From NCBI GenBank assembly GCA_038123275.1, contig JAYORG010000001.1, forward strand, positions 175,054 to 239,053: DNA of 64,000 nucleotides. The letters are read 5' to 3'. Made by a program: the position numbers and the translations under genes. Below, piece by piece: positions 15,678 to 24,712 of the stretch. Origin of the DNA: CAJQHT01 sp038123275. Its GTDB lineage: Bacteria > Pseudomonadota > Alphaproteobacteria > Rickettsiales > UBA1997. The notes under the pieces are model-generated. The model had not been told where the DNA came from, made no database searches, and was given only the letters and a program-made list of their open reading frames with translations. The first letter of the stretch is position 1. Each line of letters begins with the position of its first letter.

Positions 15678-16550
15678 ATGTTTACAGGTCTAAATACAGC
15701 TTTAATTACACCATTTAAAAATGGTAAAATTGATGAAAAAGCTCTAGAAAAATTAGTAGAATTTCAAATTGCTGGTGGTGCTAGCGGCATTGTACCATGT
15801 GGCACAACTGGCGAATCTCCAACTTTGACTAATGACGAGCATGTCCAAGTTATTAAAGGTTGTGTAGATATTGTTAATGGTAGAATAAAAGTTATTGCTG
15901 GCACTGGTTCAAATTCTACCTTAGAAGCAATTGCAATGACTAATCATGCTGCCAAAATTGGTGCTGATGCTTCACTTTCTGTTGCTCCATATTACAATAA
16001 ACCAACTAAAGAGGGTATTTTTGCTCATTTTAAAGCTATTAATGACAATTGCGACATACCTTTAATTATTTACAATATTCCAGGAAGAAGTGTCATTGAT
16101 ATTAGCGACGAACAAATTGCCGATTTAGCAAAATTAAAAAATATTATTGGTGTTAAAGATGCAACTGGCGATTTATCCAGAGTTGCTACTTTAAAATTGT
16201 TAGTAGATAAAGATTTTTTGATGTTATCTGGCGAAGATGCAACTGCTCTTGGTTTTAATGTTATGGGTGGTCATGGTGTTATTTCTGTTACTGGTAATGT
16301 TGCTCCAAAAATGGTTTCTGATTTACAAAAAGCTAGCTTAAATGGTGATGTAAAAACAGCCTTAGAATTACAAGATAAATTAACTAATTTACATAGTGCA
16401 ATGTTTTGTCAAACTAGCCCAATACCAGCTAAATATGCTGCTTCTTTGATGGGTTTATGTAGTGATGAAATTCGCCTTCCTTTATGTGCTCCGTCTGATG
16501 CAGTAAAGAGAAGAGTAGAAAAAGAATTAAAGAATTTAGATTTAATCTAA
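15678..16550 (+). CDS. dapA: 4-hydroxy-tetrahydrodipicolinate synthase
   Basis: 290 residues; condenses pyruvate with aspartate semialdehyde, the first committed step to diaminopimelate (peptidoglycan) and lysine. The family's GTTGESPTLTNDEH (residues about 43-56), the YNIPGRS segment with the catalytic Tyr (about 132-139) and the Schiff-base lysine in GVKDATGDLSR (Lys about 161) are all present. Its stop overlaps the start of rsmA by one base (TAATG), so the two are translationally coupled. Supports active peptidoglycan synthesis together with murA. Confidence 0.97.
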   Translation: MFTGLNTALITPFKNGKIDEKALEKLVEFQIAGGASGIVPCGTTGESPTLTNDEHVQVIKGCVDIVNGRIKVIAGTGSNSTLEAIAMTNHAAKIGADASLSVAPYYNKPTKEGIFAHFKAINDNCDIPLIIYNIPGRSVIDISDEQIADLAKLKNIIGVKDATGDLSRVATLKLLVDKDFLMLSGEDATALGFNVMGGHGVISVTGNVAPKMVSDLQKASLNGDVKTALELQDKLTNLHSAMFCQTSPIPAKYAASLMGLCSDEIRLPLCAPSDAVKRRVEKELKNLDLI

Positions 16551-17383
16551 TGCAAAATTTGGTATCAACCAAAGAATTAGCCAAAAAATACAACTTATTA
16601 GCTAAAAAATCTTTAGGTCAAAATTTTCTATTTGATCATAAAATTACTGATAAAATAGCTAATAAGTCTGGTCAAATTGAAGGTAAAAATATTTTAGAAA
16701 TTGGTCCAGGGCCAGCCGGTTTAACTAGATCTATTTTAAAAAATAATCCCAAAAAACTAGTAGTAATAGAGCAAGATGAAAGAGCTATTTCTTTACTTGA
16801 AGAAATTAAAACTTATTACCCTAATCTAGAAATAATTCATGGTGATGCTTTAAAAATTGATGCAAATAAAATTTTTTCAAATCAAAAATTTAAAATAATT
16901 GCTAATTTACCATACAATATTGGTACTGTATTGCTTTTTCAATGGTTGGAGAATTTACAAAATATTGAGTCTATGACTTTGCTTTTACAAAAAGAAGTGG
17001 TGCAAAGAATTATTTCAAAACCCAATAGCAAAAAATATGGTCGCTTAGCAGTGATGATTAATAGTTTTTGTGAAAGTAAAAGCCTCTTTGATATTGCTCC
17101 TGGGTCTTTTGTGCCAGCACCAAAAGTTACATCATCTTTGGTTCAAATAACCCCTCTAGAAAAGCTAAATAATAATATTGACTTTAAAGTGTTAAGCAAA
17201 ATTTGTGCAGCTGCTTTTAGCCAAAGGCGCAAAATGCTACGTTCTAGTTTAAAGTCTCTTAATATTGATGTTGAAGATTTATTAACTAAATGTAATATCG
17301 ATCCGTCTTTGAGAGCCGAGCAATTGAGCTTAGAAGATTTTTCTAAATTGGCCAATAATAGCTGCATATCTGCAAATGAATAA
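16550..17383 (+). CDS. rsmA: 16S rRNA dimethyladenosine transferase RsmA (KsgA)
   Basis: 277 residues; dimethylates two adjacent adenosines near the 3' end of 16S rRNA in late small-subunit assembly. Motifs are KKSLGQNFLFDHKI (about 18-31), the SAM site LEIGPGPAGLTRSIL (about 49-63) and the catalytic IANLPYNIGT (about 118-127). The C-terminal FSQRRKMLRSSLKSL segment is typical. Starts in the stop of dapA and overlaps the next gene by eight bases, making a tight three-gene operon. Confidence 0.97.
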   Translation: MQNLVSTKELAKKYNLLAKKSLGQNFLFDHKITDKIANKSGQIEGKNILEIGPGPAGLTRSILKNNPKKLVVIEQDERAISLLEEIKTYYPNLEIIHGDALKIDANKIFSNQKFKIIANLPYNIGTVLLFQWLENLQNIESMTLLLQKEVVQRIISKPNSKKYGRLAVMINSFCESKSLFDIAPGSFVPAPKVTSSLVQITPLEKLNNNIDFKVLSKICAAAFSQRRKMLRSSLKSLNIDVEDLLTKCNIDPSLRAEQLSLEDFSKLANNSCISANE

Positions 17384-20300
17384 TTTAAATATTTTTTCTA
17401 AAAATTCTAAAATTAAGTTCCAAGATCTTTATTCTCAAAAAGGCCTTGTGCAGTTAAATCAAATTTTTACTGATTTTTTTGCAAAGCAAGATCCTACTTT
17501 ACTTGAAGAATTTACAAATTTAAAAAATAATAAAGCTAATTTTTCCAGCAAAGAAGAGGCAAATATTTTAATAGAAGTTGCTAAAATTCTAGAAAAATTC
17601 TTAATAGAATTATTTGATATTAAAGATGAAAATGAGAATTTAAGTCAAATTCATCAAGATCTCTCATTAATTTACAAAGTAAAAAGAAACCTCATTCAAA
17701 GACAAGTTGCTAAAGAATCTAATATTAACCCAGATATTTCCTGCCCTAAAGAGTTAAAAGATGATTTAGAAAATAACATAATAGATACTTGCTCTGGGAG
17801 CAAGTATTTATCTAAATTTGAGTTAGAGTTTTCTAAGCTATTTGAAAAGAATAAAGAAAATGAAGATAAGTTAAGCCTTTTAAAGCAATATGCTAGTTGG
17901 GCATTATTTAGCAAAGAAGGGCAAGATAAACATAAAGATGGTACATTATTTCGTTTACCTAAAAAAATAGATTTTGAGAATTTAGTTAATTTTAAAGATG
18001 TAAATTTACATGAACGTGATGGCTTTAAACTAACTGATGAAGGTTACAATTTAAATCAAGTTTTAGGTGAGGCTAATTATTGTATTTTTTGTCACAATCA
18101 GGAAAAAGACTCATGTGCTAAAGGCTTAAAAGAGCGTGAAAGTGAAGAATTTAAAAAAGATTTTTTTGGTCAAGAGCTTTCAGGATGCCCCTTGGAGGAA
18201 AAAATTTCAGAGATGAATTTATTAAAAACCCAAGGTTTTAGCTTAGGGTCTTTAGCAATTGCTATTGTTGACAACCCAATGATTGCCGCTACTGGGCATA
18301 GAATTTGCAATGATTGCATGAAGTCTTGTATCTATCAAAAGCAAGATCCAGTAGATATTCCTCAAATTGAAAGCAAAGTTTTAAGAGATGTTTTAAATTT
18401 GCCTTACGGGTTTGAAATTTATTCATTATTAACTAGATGGAACCCTCTTAACTTAAAAAACACAGCCCCAAAAGTAGATTCTGGCTACAAAGTTTTAGTT
18501 GCAGGTTTAGGCCCTGCTGGTTTTACATTGGTACATTATTTGTTAAATGAAGGCCATATGGTGGTTGGAATTGATGGTTTAAAAATAGAACCTCTGGATT
18601 CAAAAATTTCTGGCATTAAGCTAGATGGTAATAGATGTGAATTTAAGCCAATAAAAGATATTAGAGAAATTTATGAAGATCTTGGGCAAAGGCCAGTTTA
18701 CGGCTTTGGTGGTGTAGCAGAATATGGAATTACTTGTCGGTGGGATAAAAATTTTTTAAAAGTAATTCGCCTTTTATTAGAGCGCAGATCCAATTTTAGA
18801 ATGCTAGGTGGTACTCGTTTAGGAAGTGCTTTTGATTGTAAAGATGCTCTTAACGAGCTAGAATTTGACCATGTAGCACTTTGCTTAGGGGCGGGTTGGC
18901 CTAATGTTTTGGATATTAAAAATATTTTTGCTAAAGGCGTTAGATCAGCTTCAGATTTTTTAATGGCATTGCAATTAACTGGCGCCATGAGAGAAGACCT
19001 TGTTACTAATTTGCAAGTTAGGCTGCCAATTTTAGTTGTTGGAGCAGGTTTAACAGCAATCGATACAGCTTGTGAATCTTTGGCTTATTATGTTTTGCAA
19101 GTTGAGAAATTTTCTCAACGCTATGAAATACTTTGTCAGAAATTAGGAAAAGAAGTATTGGAAAAATCTTGGAGTGAAGAAGAAAAAATAATTGCATTAG
19201 AATTTTTAGATCATGTCAAACAAATAAAGGAAGCAAAAGAAAAAGGTCACAGCGTTACTAAATTATTGCAAAAATTAGGTGGTGCTAAATTAATTTATCG
19301 TAAAAATATTAAAGAAGCACCATCTTACAAAATTAATCATTTAGAAATTCAAAAGGCTTTACAAGAAGGGATAGAAATTATTGACCAGACCACTCCTTTA
19401 GAGGTTGTAACAGATAAATTTAATCATATTACCGGGCTAAAAGTTAATCAACGCGCTACTAGTAGCGCGCTTCTTATGCCAGCAAAAAGTCTATTTGTAG
19501 CAATTGGCACTTCACCTAATAAAGCCCCAGCCTATGAGGATAAACTTAAGTTTGGAGTTGAAAATAATAGCTTTAAAATAATTGATTTAGATGGCAAAAA
19601 AGTTGAACAGCAATTTTCTCCCAAAGCTAATAATATTGGGTTTTTAGCTGCAAAAGATGAAAATAATCAAAAAACTGTGAGCTTTTTTGGGGATGGTCAC
19701 AAAGCTTTTATGGGTAGTGTAGTAAAAGCTATGGCTAGTGCTAAAAATGGTTATGAAACTATTAATGAGTCTCTTAAAATTTTACCAAATAAGAAAAACT
19801 ACCCTGAATTTTTAGATAAAATTAATGAGCAATTTAATGTTAAGGTTCATGAGTTAAATATTCTCTCTAATAATGTTTTTGAGTTGGTTGTTCATGCTCC
19901 AATTTTGTCTAAAAAAACTAAATTAGGGCATATTTTTAGGTTACAAAATTACCATGCTTTAGCACCAAAAAAAGGTAAAACATTGCTTGGTATGGAGGGT
20001 GTTGCTTTAACTACTTACAAAATTGATCAAAAGAAAGGCTTAATTAGCGTAATTATTATTAATGCTGGCGGTTCATCTAGTATTGTAAAAGATTTGAAAG
20101 TTGGTGAAAATATTGTTTTCATGGGGCCATCAGGTAGTCCAACTGAAATTGCTAAAAATAAAAATGTCATATTTTTAGCTGCTGGAAGAGGAGTTTTTCC
20201 ATTGGCTAGCTTGGCTAAGGAACATAAGAAAAACGGTTGTAAAGTTACTTTATTTTGTGGTTTTAGAAAGAAATCTGATATTGTTAAAATTGATGAATTG

Positions 20301-20753
20301 CAAGATTCTTGTGACGAATTAGTAATTAGCATAGAAGAAAGCTTGCAGCTGGGCGAGTTTGATAAAGTTTTTAAAGGAAACCTAGTTGATGGCTTTGTTA
20401 ATCATATTTCAAAGCAAAATAAATCAAATATTGATCTAATTTTTTGTATGGGCAATGAAGAAATGATGCATGAAGTTTCTAAGGTGCGTCACACTAAATT
20501 AAAAAACCATTTAAAAGATACTCATATTTCCATTACCAGCCTAAATAATCCAATGCAATGCATGTTAAAAGGTGTTTGTTCACAATGTTTACAAAAAAAG
20601 ACTGATGCCAAAACAGGGCAGGTGCGTTATTTTTATTCTTGTATTGCTCAGGATCAAAAAAGTGATGAAGTTGATTTTGAATTTTTAAAGAATCGCTGCA
20701 ACCAAAATTCTCTGCAAGAAAAATTAACTAGAGATTGGCTTAAATTTATTTAA
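17376..20753 (+). CDS. Large multidomain flavoprotein: GltD-like oxidoreductase fused to a PyrK-like reductase
   Basis: 1125 residues in three parts. Residues about 225-330 hold cysteine clusters (YCIFCHNQEKDSCAKG, LSGCPLEE, RICNDCMKSCIYQ) resembling the 4Fe-4S domain of glutamate synthase small chain and dihydropyrimidine dehydrogenase. About 370-800 are a GltD-type FAD/NAD oxidoreductase (VLVAGLGPAGFTLVHYLL and VVGAGLTAIDTACESL). About 815-1125 are a ferredoxin-reductase-like domain of the dihydroorotate dehydrogenase electron-transfer (PyrK) type, ending in a Cys cluster (MQCMLKGVCSQCLQ...YSC) for a 2Fe-2S centre. It likely moves electrons between NAD(P)H and an unknown acceptor. Residues about 137-146 are encoded by a palindromic repeat (see 17783-17813). 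Overlaps rsmA by 8 bases. Confidence 0.8.
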   Translation: MNNLNIFSKNSKIKFQDLYSQKGLVQLNQIFTDFFAKQDPTLLEEFTNLKNNKANFSSKEEANILIEVAKILEKFLIELFDIKDENENLSQIHQDLSLIYKVKRNLIQRQVAKESNINPDISCPKELKDDLENNIIDTCSGSKYLSKFELEFSKLFEKNKENEDKLSLLKQYASWALFSKEGQDKHKDGTLFRLPKKIDFENLVNFKDVNLHERDGFKLTDEGYNLNQVLGEANYCIFCHNQEKDSCAKGLKERESEEFKKDFFGQELSGCPLEEKISEMNLLKTQGFSLGSLAIAIVDNPMIAATGHRICNDCMKSCIYQKQDPVDIPQIESKVLRDVLNLPYGFEIYSLLTRWNPLNLKNTAPKVDSGYKVLVAGLGPAGFTLVHYLLNEGHMVVGIDGLKIEPLDSKISGIKLDGNRCEFKPIKDIREIYEDLGQRPVYGFGGVAEYGITCRWDKNFLKVIRLLLERRSNFRMLGGTRLGSAFDCKDALNELEFDHVALCLGAGWPNVLDIKNIFAKGVRSASDFLMALQLTGAMREDLVTNLQVRLPILVVGAGLTAIDTACESLAYYVLQVEKFSQRYEILCQKLGKEVLEKSWSEEEKIIALEFLDHVKQIKEAKEKGHSVTKLLQKLGGAKLIYRKNIKEAPSYKINHLEIQKALQEGIEIIDQTTPLEVVTDKFNHITGLKVNQRATSSALLMPAKSLFVAIGTSPNKAPAYEDKLKFGVENNSFKIIDLDGKKVEQQFSPKANNIGFLAAKDENNQKTVSFFGDGHKAFMGSVVKAMASAKNGYETINESLKILPNKKNYPEFLDKINEQFNVKVHELNILSNNVFELVVHAPILSKKTKLGHIFRLQNYHALAPKKGKTLLGMEGVALTTYKIDQKKGLISVIIINAGGSSSIVKDLKVGENIVFMGPSGSPTEIAKNKNVIFLAAGRGVFPLASLAKEHKKNGCKVTLFCGFRKKSDIVKIDELQDSCDELVISIEESLQLGEFDKVFKGNLVDGFVNHISKQNKSNIDLIFCMGNEEMMHEVSKVRHTKLKNHLKDTHISITSLNNPMQCMLKGVCSQCLQKKTDAKTGQVRYFYSCIAQDQKSDEVDFEFLKNRCNQNSLQEKLTRDWLKFI
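17783..17813 (+). repeat. Palindromic repeat inside a coding gene
   Basis: ATACTTGCTC (17785-17794) and GAGCAAGTAT (17798-17807) form a 10-bp stem around TGG. It is read in frame as DTCSGSKYLS within the flavoprotein. The core ACTTGCTCTGGGAGCAAGTA also forms the centre of the intergenic hairpin at 54451-54493. In-frame palindromic elements inside genes are known from Rickettsia (RPEs). Confidence 0.7.
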
Positions 20754-20789
20754 CTTTTTATTAACTTACTTTGTACACAAAAAGAAATT

Positions 20790-21152
20790 ATGTCTCAAGA
20801 TACCAAAAATAATAAAGATGATGAGCCAGAAATTGCCTTATCTCAAGAACAAAAAAGAGAATTAAATGTAGCCTTAAACAGGCATCAAGATTATGCCAAA
20901 ACTTTAGAAGAAGTAAAAGACGTAATGGAATCTGTTGGTCATGAAGATAGCAGAAAAATGGCTTTACTTATTATTGACTCTATTAATGCTAAACCAGATG
21001 AATCAAAAACCGACCCTGAAAGAAAAAGAGATGCTCAACTAATAGAGCAATTATCTAAAAATTATGGTATTACAAAAGAATCTCCTAAAACATCAGTTAC
21101 AAATCAATCAGCTACACAAGTACAGCAAGATGAGTTAGATCATGAAAGATAG
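20790..21152 (+). CDS. Small hydrophilic hypothetical protein
   Basis: 120 residues, highly charged, no signal peptide and no membrane segment. The middle (LNVALNRHQDYAKTLEEVKDVMESVG) looks helical and the C-terminus is Gln/Ser/Thr-rich and probably disordered. It follows the flavoprotein by 36 bases on the same strand and ends two bases before the end of pepF, which is on the other strand. I do not recognise a family; a reading frame this open in an AT-rich genome, with a plausible start, is probably real. Confidence 0.55.
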   Translation: MSQDTKNNKDDEPEIALSQEQKRELNVALNRHQDYAKTLEEVKDVMESVGHEDSRKMALLIIDSINAKPDESKTDPERKRDAQLIEQLSKNYGITKESPKTSVTNQSATQVQQDELDHER

Positions 21153-21153
21153 T

Positions 21154-22911
21154 TTAACTTTCCAACATATCAATATATCCAGAAATAATATTCAAACCTT
21201 GCTGCCAGAAATCTGCTTTGCTAGCATCTAAGTTGAAAGGTTTTAATAATTCTTTATGATGAAGTGTTCCACCAGCTTCTAGCATATTAAAATATTTTTC
21301 TTCAAAATTTGGTAAGCCATTTTTGTAAGTGGCATAAAGTGAATTAACCAAGCAGTCACCAAAAGCATAAGAATAAACATAAAATGGCGAATGAATAAAA
21401 TGTGGAATATAAGACCAGTAATATTTATATTCTTCGTCAAATGTAAATATATCTCCTAAACTCTCAGCTTGAACTTCCATCCAAAATTTATTTAAATTAT
21501 CAATAGAAATTTCACCATATTTGCGATTATCATGAACTTTTTTCTCAAAATCTAAAAAGGCAATTTGTCTAACAACCGTATTAATCATGTCTTCAACTTT
21601 GCCAGCAATTATTAGTTTTTTGCTTTCCTCATTTTTTTCACGTCTTAAAATTTCTTGAAAAGCTAATTGCTCACCAAATACAGAAGCAGTTTCAGCTAAT
21701 GTTAAAGGAGTACCGGCCATTAAATAACCTTGTTTTGCACTAAGAAGTTGATGTACACCATGGCCTAATTCATGAGCTAAAGTCATAACATCTCTAACCT
21801 TTCCTTGGTGATTTAAAAGTAAATATGGATGCACGTCAGGTACACAAGGGTGGGCAAAGGCGCCACTATCTTTACCATTTCTAACACCAACATCTATCCA
21901 GTCATTATCAAAGAATTTTTTACCCAAATTAGCTAACCTAGGAGAAAAGTTTGAGTAAGCAGATAACACAATTTCTTTTGCTTCTTCCCAACCAATTTTC
22001 TCTTCTTTAGCATTGGGAAGTGGTGCATTTCTGTCTGAATAACTTAATTTATTTTTCCCCAAAATTTTGGCTTTAGCACGATAATAACGATGAGAAATTT
22101 TAGGATAATTTTCTTTTACTTGGTTAAATAAGTTTTCAACTATTTCATCCTCAATAAAGTTACTGACATTTCTTGACGAAATTGGCGTTTTAAAATTTCT
22201 CCATTTGTCAGATATTTCTTTATCTTTAGCTAAAATATTAGTAATAAAAGCTAAAAGTTTGATGTTTTTACCTAAGGTTTTACCAATTACTTTGCCGGCT
22301 TCTTTTCTAATGTTTTCATCTTTATTACTCATTAAATCAAAAATCTGCGATGAATTTAGCTCTTCATCCTTGTAAGGAAATACTAAATTATTAATTGTTT
22401 CGTCAAATAATCTACTCCAAGCACTTCTAGATGTAGTAGATTTTTCTAAAAATAGTTTTTCTAGATTTTCTTCTAATTGATATTTTTTAAATGAGCGAAC
22501 ATCTCTTAAATATGGTTGATATCTTTTTAACTCTGCTGATTCGCTTAATAGAGTTTTTATTTTACCATCAGAAAGCTGATTAATTTCTAAATCAAAAAAA
22601 ACTAAATGGCTGGAAGTTTCATTAATTTTTTCACTAATATCTTGATAAAAGCTAGTATTTTTTGGATTAGCCAGATCACCAGCATAATTTAAGTAAGCAA
22701 AGGCCGATAAACGTCCTTGAATTTGGGCAATAGTTTCATATTCCTTGATAGCTTTTGCTAGGTTAGCAGCTGAAATATTAGCAATTTTATCTTTGTAATT
22801 TTTAGCAAAATCAATAGATAATTCCTTAGATTTTTTAATATCTTCTTTAACCTCTTTAGAGTCAATGCCAGGGTAAAGGTCAGTTAAGTCCCAAGTTGGT
22901 AAGTTTTTCAT
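21154..22911 (-). CDS. pepF: Oligoendopeptidase F (M3 family metallopeptidase)
   Basis: 585 residues, normal for PepF. The zinc site is MTLAHELGHGVHQLLS near residue 379, with the third ligand in the downstream LAETASVFGEQLAF (about 398-412). The N-terminal helical oligoendopeptidase domain is also recognisable (LPTWDLTDLYPG at the start). It cuts short peptides in the cytosol and would help use imported peptides, fitting a peptide-scavenging parasite along with the Xaa-Pro aminopeptidase at 49984. Intact. Confidence 0.95.
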   Translation of the reverse strand: MKNLPTWDLTDLYPGIDSKEVKEDIKKSKELSIDFAKNYKDKIANISAANLAKAIKEYETIAQIQGRLSAFAYLNYAGDLANPKNTSFYQDISEKINETSSHLVFFDLEINQLSDGKIKTLLSESAELKRYQPYLRDVRSFKKYQLEENLEKLFLEKSTTSRSAWSRLFDETINNLVFPYKDEELNSSQIFDLMSNKDENIRKEAGKVIGKTLGKNIKLLAFITNILAKDKEISDKWRNFKTPISSRNVSNFIEDEIVENLFNQVKENYPKISHRYYRAKAKILGKNKLSYSDRNAPLPNAKEEKIGWEEAKEIVLSAYSNFSPRLANLGKKFFDNDWIDVGVRNGKDSGAFAHPCVPDVHPYLLLNHQGKVRDVMTLAHELGHGVHQLLSAKQGYLMAGTPLTLAETASVFGEQLAFQEILRREKNEESKKLIIAGKVEDMINTVVRQIAFLDFEKKVHDNRKYGEISIDNLNKFWMEVQAESLGDIFTFDEEYKYYWSYIPHFIHSPFYVYSYAFGDCLVNSLYATYKNGLPNFEEKYFNMLEAGGTLHHKELLKPFNLDASKADFWQQGLNIISGYIDMLES

Positions 22912-22981
22912 ATTATTTATTTTTTATTTCAAAGGGGCTACCTCTTAAAGACTAAATATTAATCTTTAATATTGCAATTTT

Positions 22982-24079
22982 TTAACGATATTTTCCTTTT
23001 GCATCATATATTGTTTTATCTAATTCGAATCTATCATTCTTATTAATTATTATGGCACTTTTTAAATGTTTGTGACCTTTGGTTATTCCGTTATTTCTGA
23101 TATCCATTATTAACTCTTTTAATGCTTTTCTGCTATCATCACCATTTTCAGATGGAAATTTCATGGATGTATTTGCTTTAATTCCAGCTTTGCTGGCAGG
23201 ACTATTTTTTGCCACTTCTATTACCTCAAAAATCCAATATCCATCTTCATATTCAGGTGGATATTTTGCTTTAACTCCAATACCTTTATATTTTGGTGGG
23301 TTTAAAAAGGCTTGTGAATTTAATTTATTTTTATGAATTTTGCTGTTTAGTTTATTTCCTAAAGTTTCTATTAGTTCAGGATTTTTTAATTTTGTTTCTG
23401 GTGTTTCAGATTCTGCTTCTGATGACTCTGAAGAAGAATCTGAAGATGATTCTAAATATGAGTCTGATTTCTCTTCCAATTTTTTAGAGACTTTTACTAA
23501 CGAATATACTCCAATATGTTTTTTAGCTATTGCATTGGCAGAAATTTCATCTCTGACTAATCTTTTTTGAACCTTTATTGTTTGTTTATTTAACTTTGTA
23601 TTTTTTTCTCTTTTAGCGATATCTCTAAGAACATCTTTTTCTTTAGGCATTAGTGTTACCGCACCATGGCAGTCACCGCCTTCTTTTAATATTTCTGGCG
23701 TTATGCCAGTTTGTCCAGCATAGGTGATTAAATTTTGAGATATTGAAGTGCTAATACTAGTGTTTCTCAGTGTTGCTCCACGATATGCTGGAAGATATGA
23801 GTAGTTACATCTATCAAATAATTTTGCCAATCCTGCCTCAGGAACATCTAAGTATAATTCTACTGGTAAGGTTGGTTTTACTTTCTTTAATTTTGTTCTG
23901 TAGAGTTTTATTAATGATTGTGCCCGTTCTTCATAATTATTTCCTTGTTTAAAAGCTTCTCTAATTTGTTTTGAATGTTTTGGGTATAATGTTTCTAATA
24001 TTGCTGAAAATTCATCTATTCCATGCCGATTATGAGTTTGAACTTTGCCAGCTATTATTACTTTTTTTTTGATTAACAA
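22982..24079 (-). CDS. Glycosyltransferase-like C-terminal half with a PDZ-like tail (frameshifted gene)
   Basis: 365 residues from a TTG at an A9 run. The first part (KVIIAGKVQTHNRHGIDEF, then ELYLDVPEAGLAKLFDRCNYSYLPAYRGATLRN) looks like the nucleotide-sugar-binding half of a GT4-like glycosyltransferase. About residues 205-225 are a Ser/Glu/Asp-rich linker (ESSSDSSSESSEAESE). About 265-330 resemble a PDZ domain (WIFEVIEVAKNSPASKAGIKANT). The upstream half of the enzyme is in another frame (24030-24701); dropping one A from the A9 run (T9 at 24062-24070) fuses them into about 570 residues. The TTG start is therefore probably artificial. Confidence 0.65.
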   Translation of the reverse strand: MLIKKKVIIAGKVQTHNRHGIDEFSAILETLYPKHSKQIREAFKQGNNYEERAQSLIKLYRTKLKKVKPTLPVELYLDVPEAGLAKLFDRCNYSYLPAYRGATLRNTSISTSISQNLITYAGQTGITPEILKEGGDCHGAVTLMPKEKDVLRDIAKREKNTKLNKQTIKVQKRLVRDEISANAIAKKHIGVYSLVKVSKKLEEKSDSYLESSSDSSSESSEAESETPETKLKNPELIETLGNKLNSKIHKNKLNSQAFLNPPKYKGIGVKAKYPPEYEDGYWIFEVIEVAKNSPASKAGIKANTSMKFPSENGDDSRKALKELIMDIRNNGITKGHKHLKSAIIINKNDRFELDKTIYDAKGKYR

Positions 24080-24701
24080 GAGGGTCTTTAGATTTTTTTA
24101 TTAATTTAGCCAATGGTAATACATGTTCCTGAAGTCCTTTACCACCTCTTATCATGCCAAAAGAAATAATATCACCATTCCTTTCTTCTGGTGGTTTTGT
24201 TTTAATGGATACTGTTGCTGGTACAGAAATTACAGTTGCACTACTAAGTATTTTTCTTTTACTTTTATCCTTATTAAAGGCAATAGCCTGATTTTTATCA
24301 TTATCATCAAGAAAAATAACTTCTTTAGCAAGATCTAGTTTGTTTATGATATCTAATCTATGACGATCTGACATGGTTGCTCTGACAAATTCAACTACAG
24401 TTATTACAACTTCACCGCCATTTTTTTTAAATTTTTCTAATCCTTTTCTAGAAAAGGCAGACCCCAATGCAGGGGGGTTTATTAAAATATGTAAAATTGG
24501 TTTTTTCTTAGATTTTTTGGCCTCTTTAAAGATGTGTCGATATATTGAATTTTCATCAACCAACTTCATCATGTACTGAGCATCTTGCCCATTCTTTTTT
24601 AAAGCCTTAGCTAATGTATTAGCATAATCCGTGTCACCAGTGCCAAGTTTCTGTGGTTTGCCATTTCTAACGGCTGAAGATATGAATATTTGTGCTGGCA
24701 T
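24030..24701 (-). CDS. Glycosyltransferase-like N-terminal half (frameshifted gene)
   Basis: 223 residues. The N-terminus (FISSAVRNGKPQKLGTGDTDYANTLAKAL) looks like the acceptor-side Rossmann domain of a glycosyltransferase, and the end (NGDIISFGMIRGGKGLQEHVLPLAKLI) is the usual start of the donor-binding domain, which continues in the next frame after the A9 run. The last 11 residues (SNNSWQSSNS) are out-of-frame. As it stands the product would lack the donor site. No neighbour is a sugar-metabolism gene, so the acceptor is unknown; modification of a host or surface target is possible. Confidence 0.6.
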   Translation of the reverse strand: MPAQIFISSAVRNGKPQKLGTGDTDYANTLAKALKKNGQDAQYMMKLVDENSIYRHIFKEAKKSKKKPILHILINPPALGSAFSRKGLEKFKKNGGEVVITVVEFVRATMSDRHRLDIINKLDLAKEVIFLDDNDKNQAIAFNKDKSKRKILSSATVISVPATVSIKTKPPEERNGDIISFGMIRGGKGLQEHVLPLAKLIKKSKDPLVNQKKSNNSWQSSNS

Positions 24702-24712
24702 TAATCTTTAAG

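Noticed and set aside
18698..18988. Minus-strand frame inside the flavoprotein gene
   Set aside because: Lies fully within a well-supported gene on the other strand and shows no protein family features.
22982..24079. The TTG-started frame as a complete independent gene
   Set aside because: Its start sits in the A9 run and its first residues continue the glycosyltransferase fold of the upstream frame, so it is better read as the second half of one broken gene.
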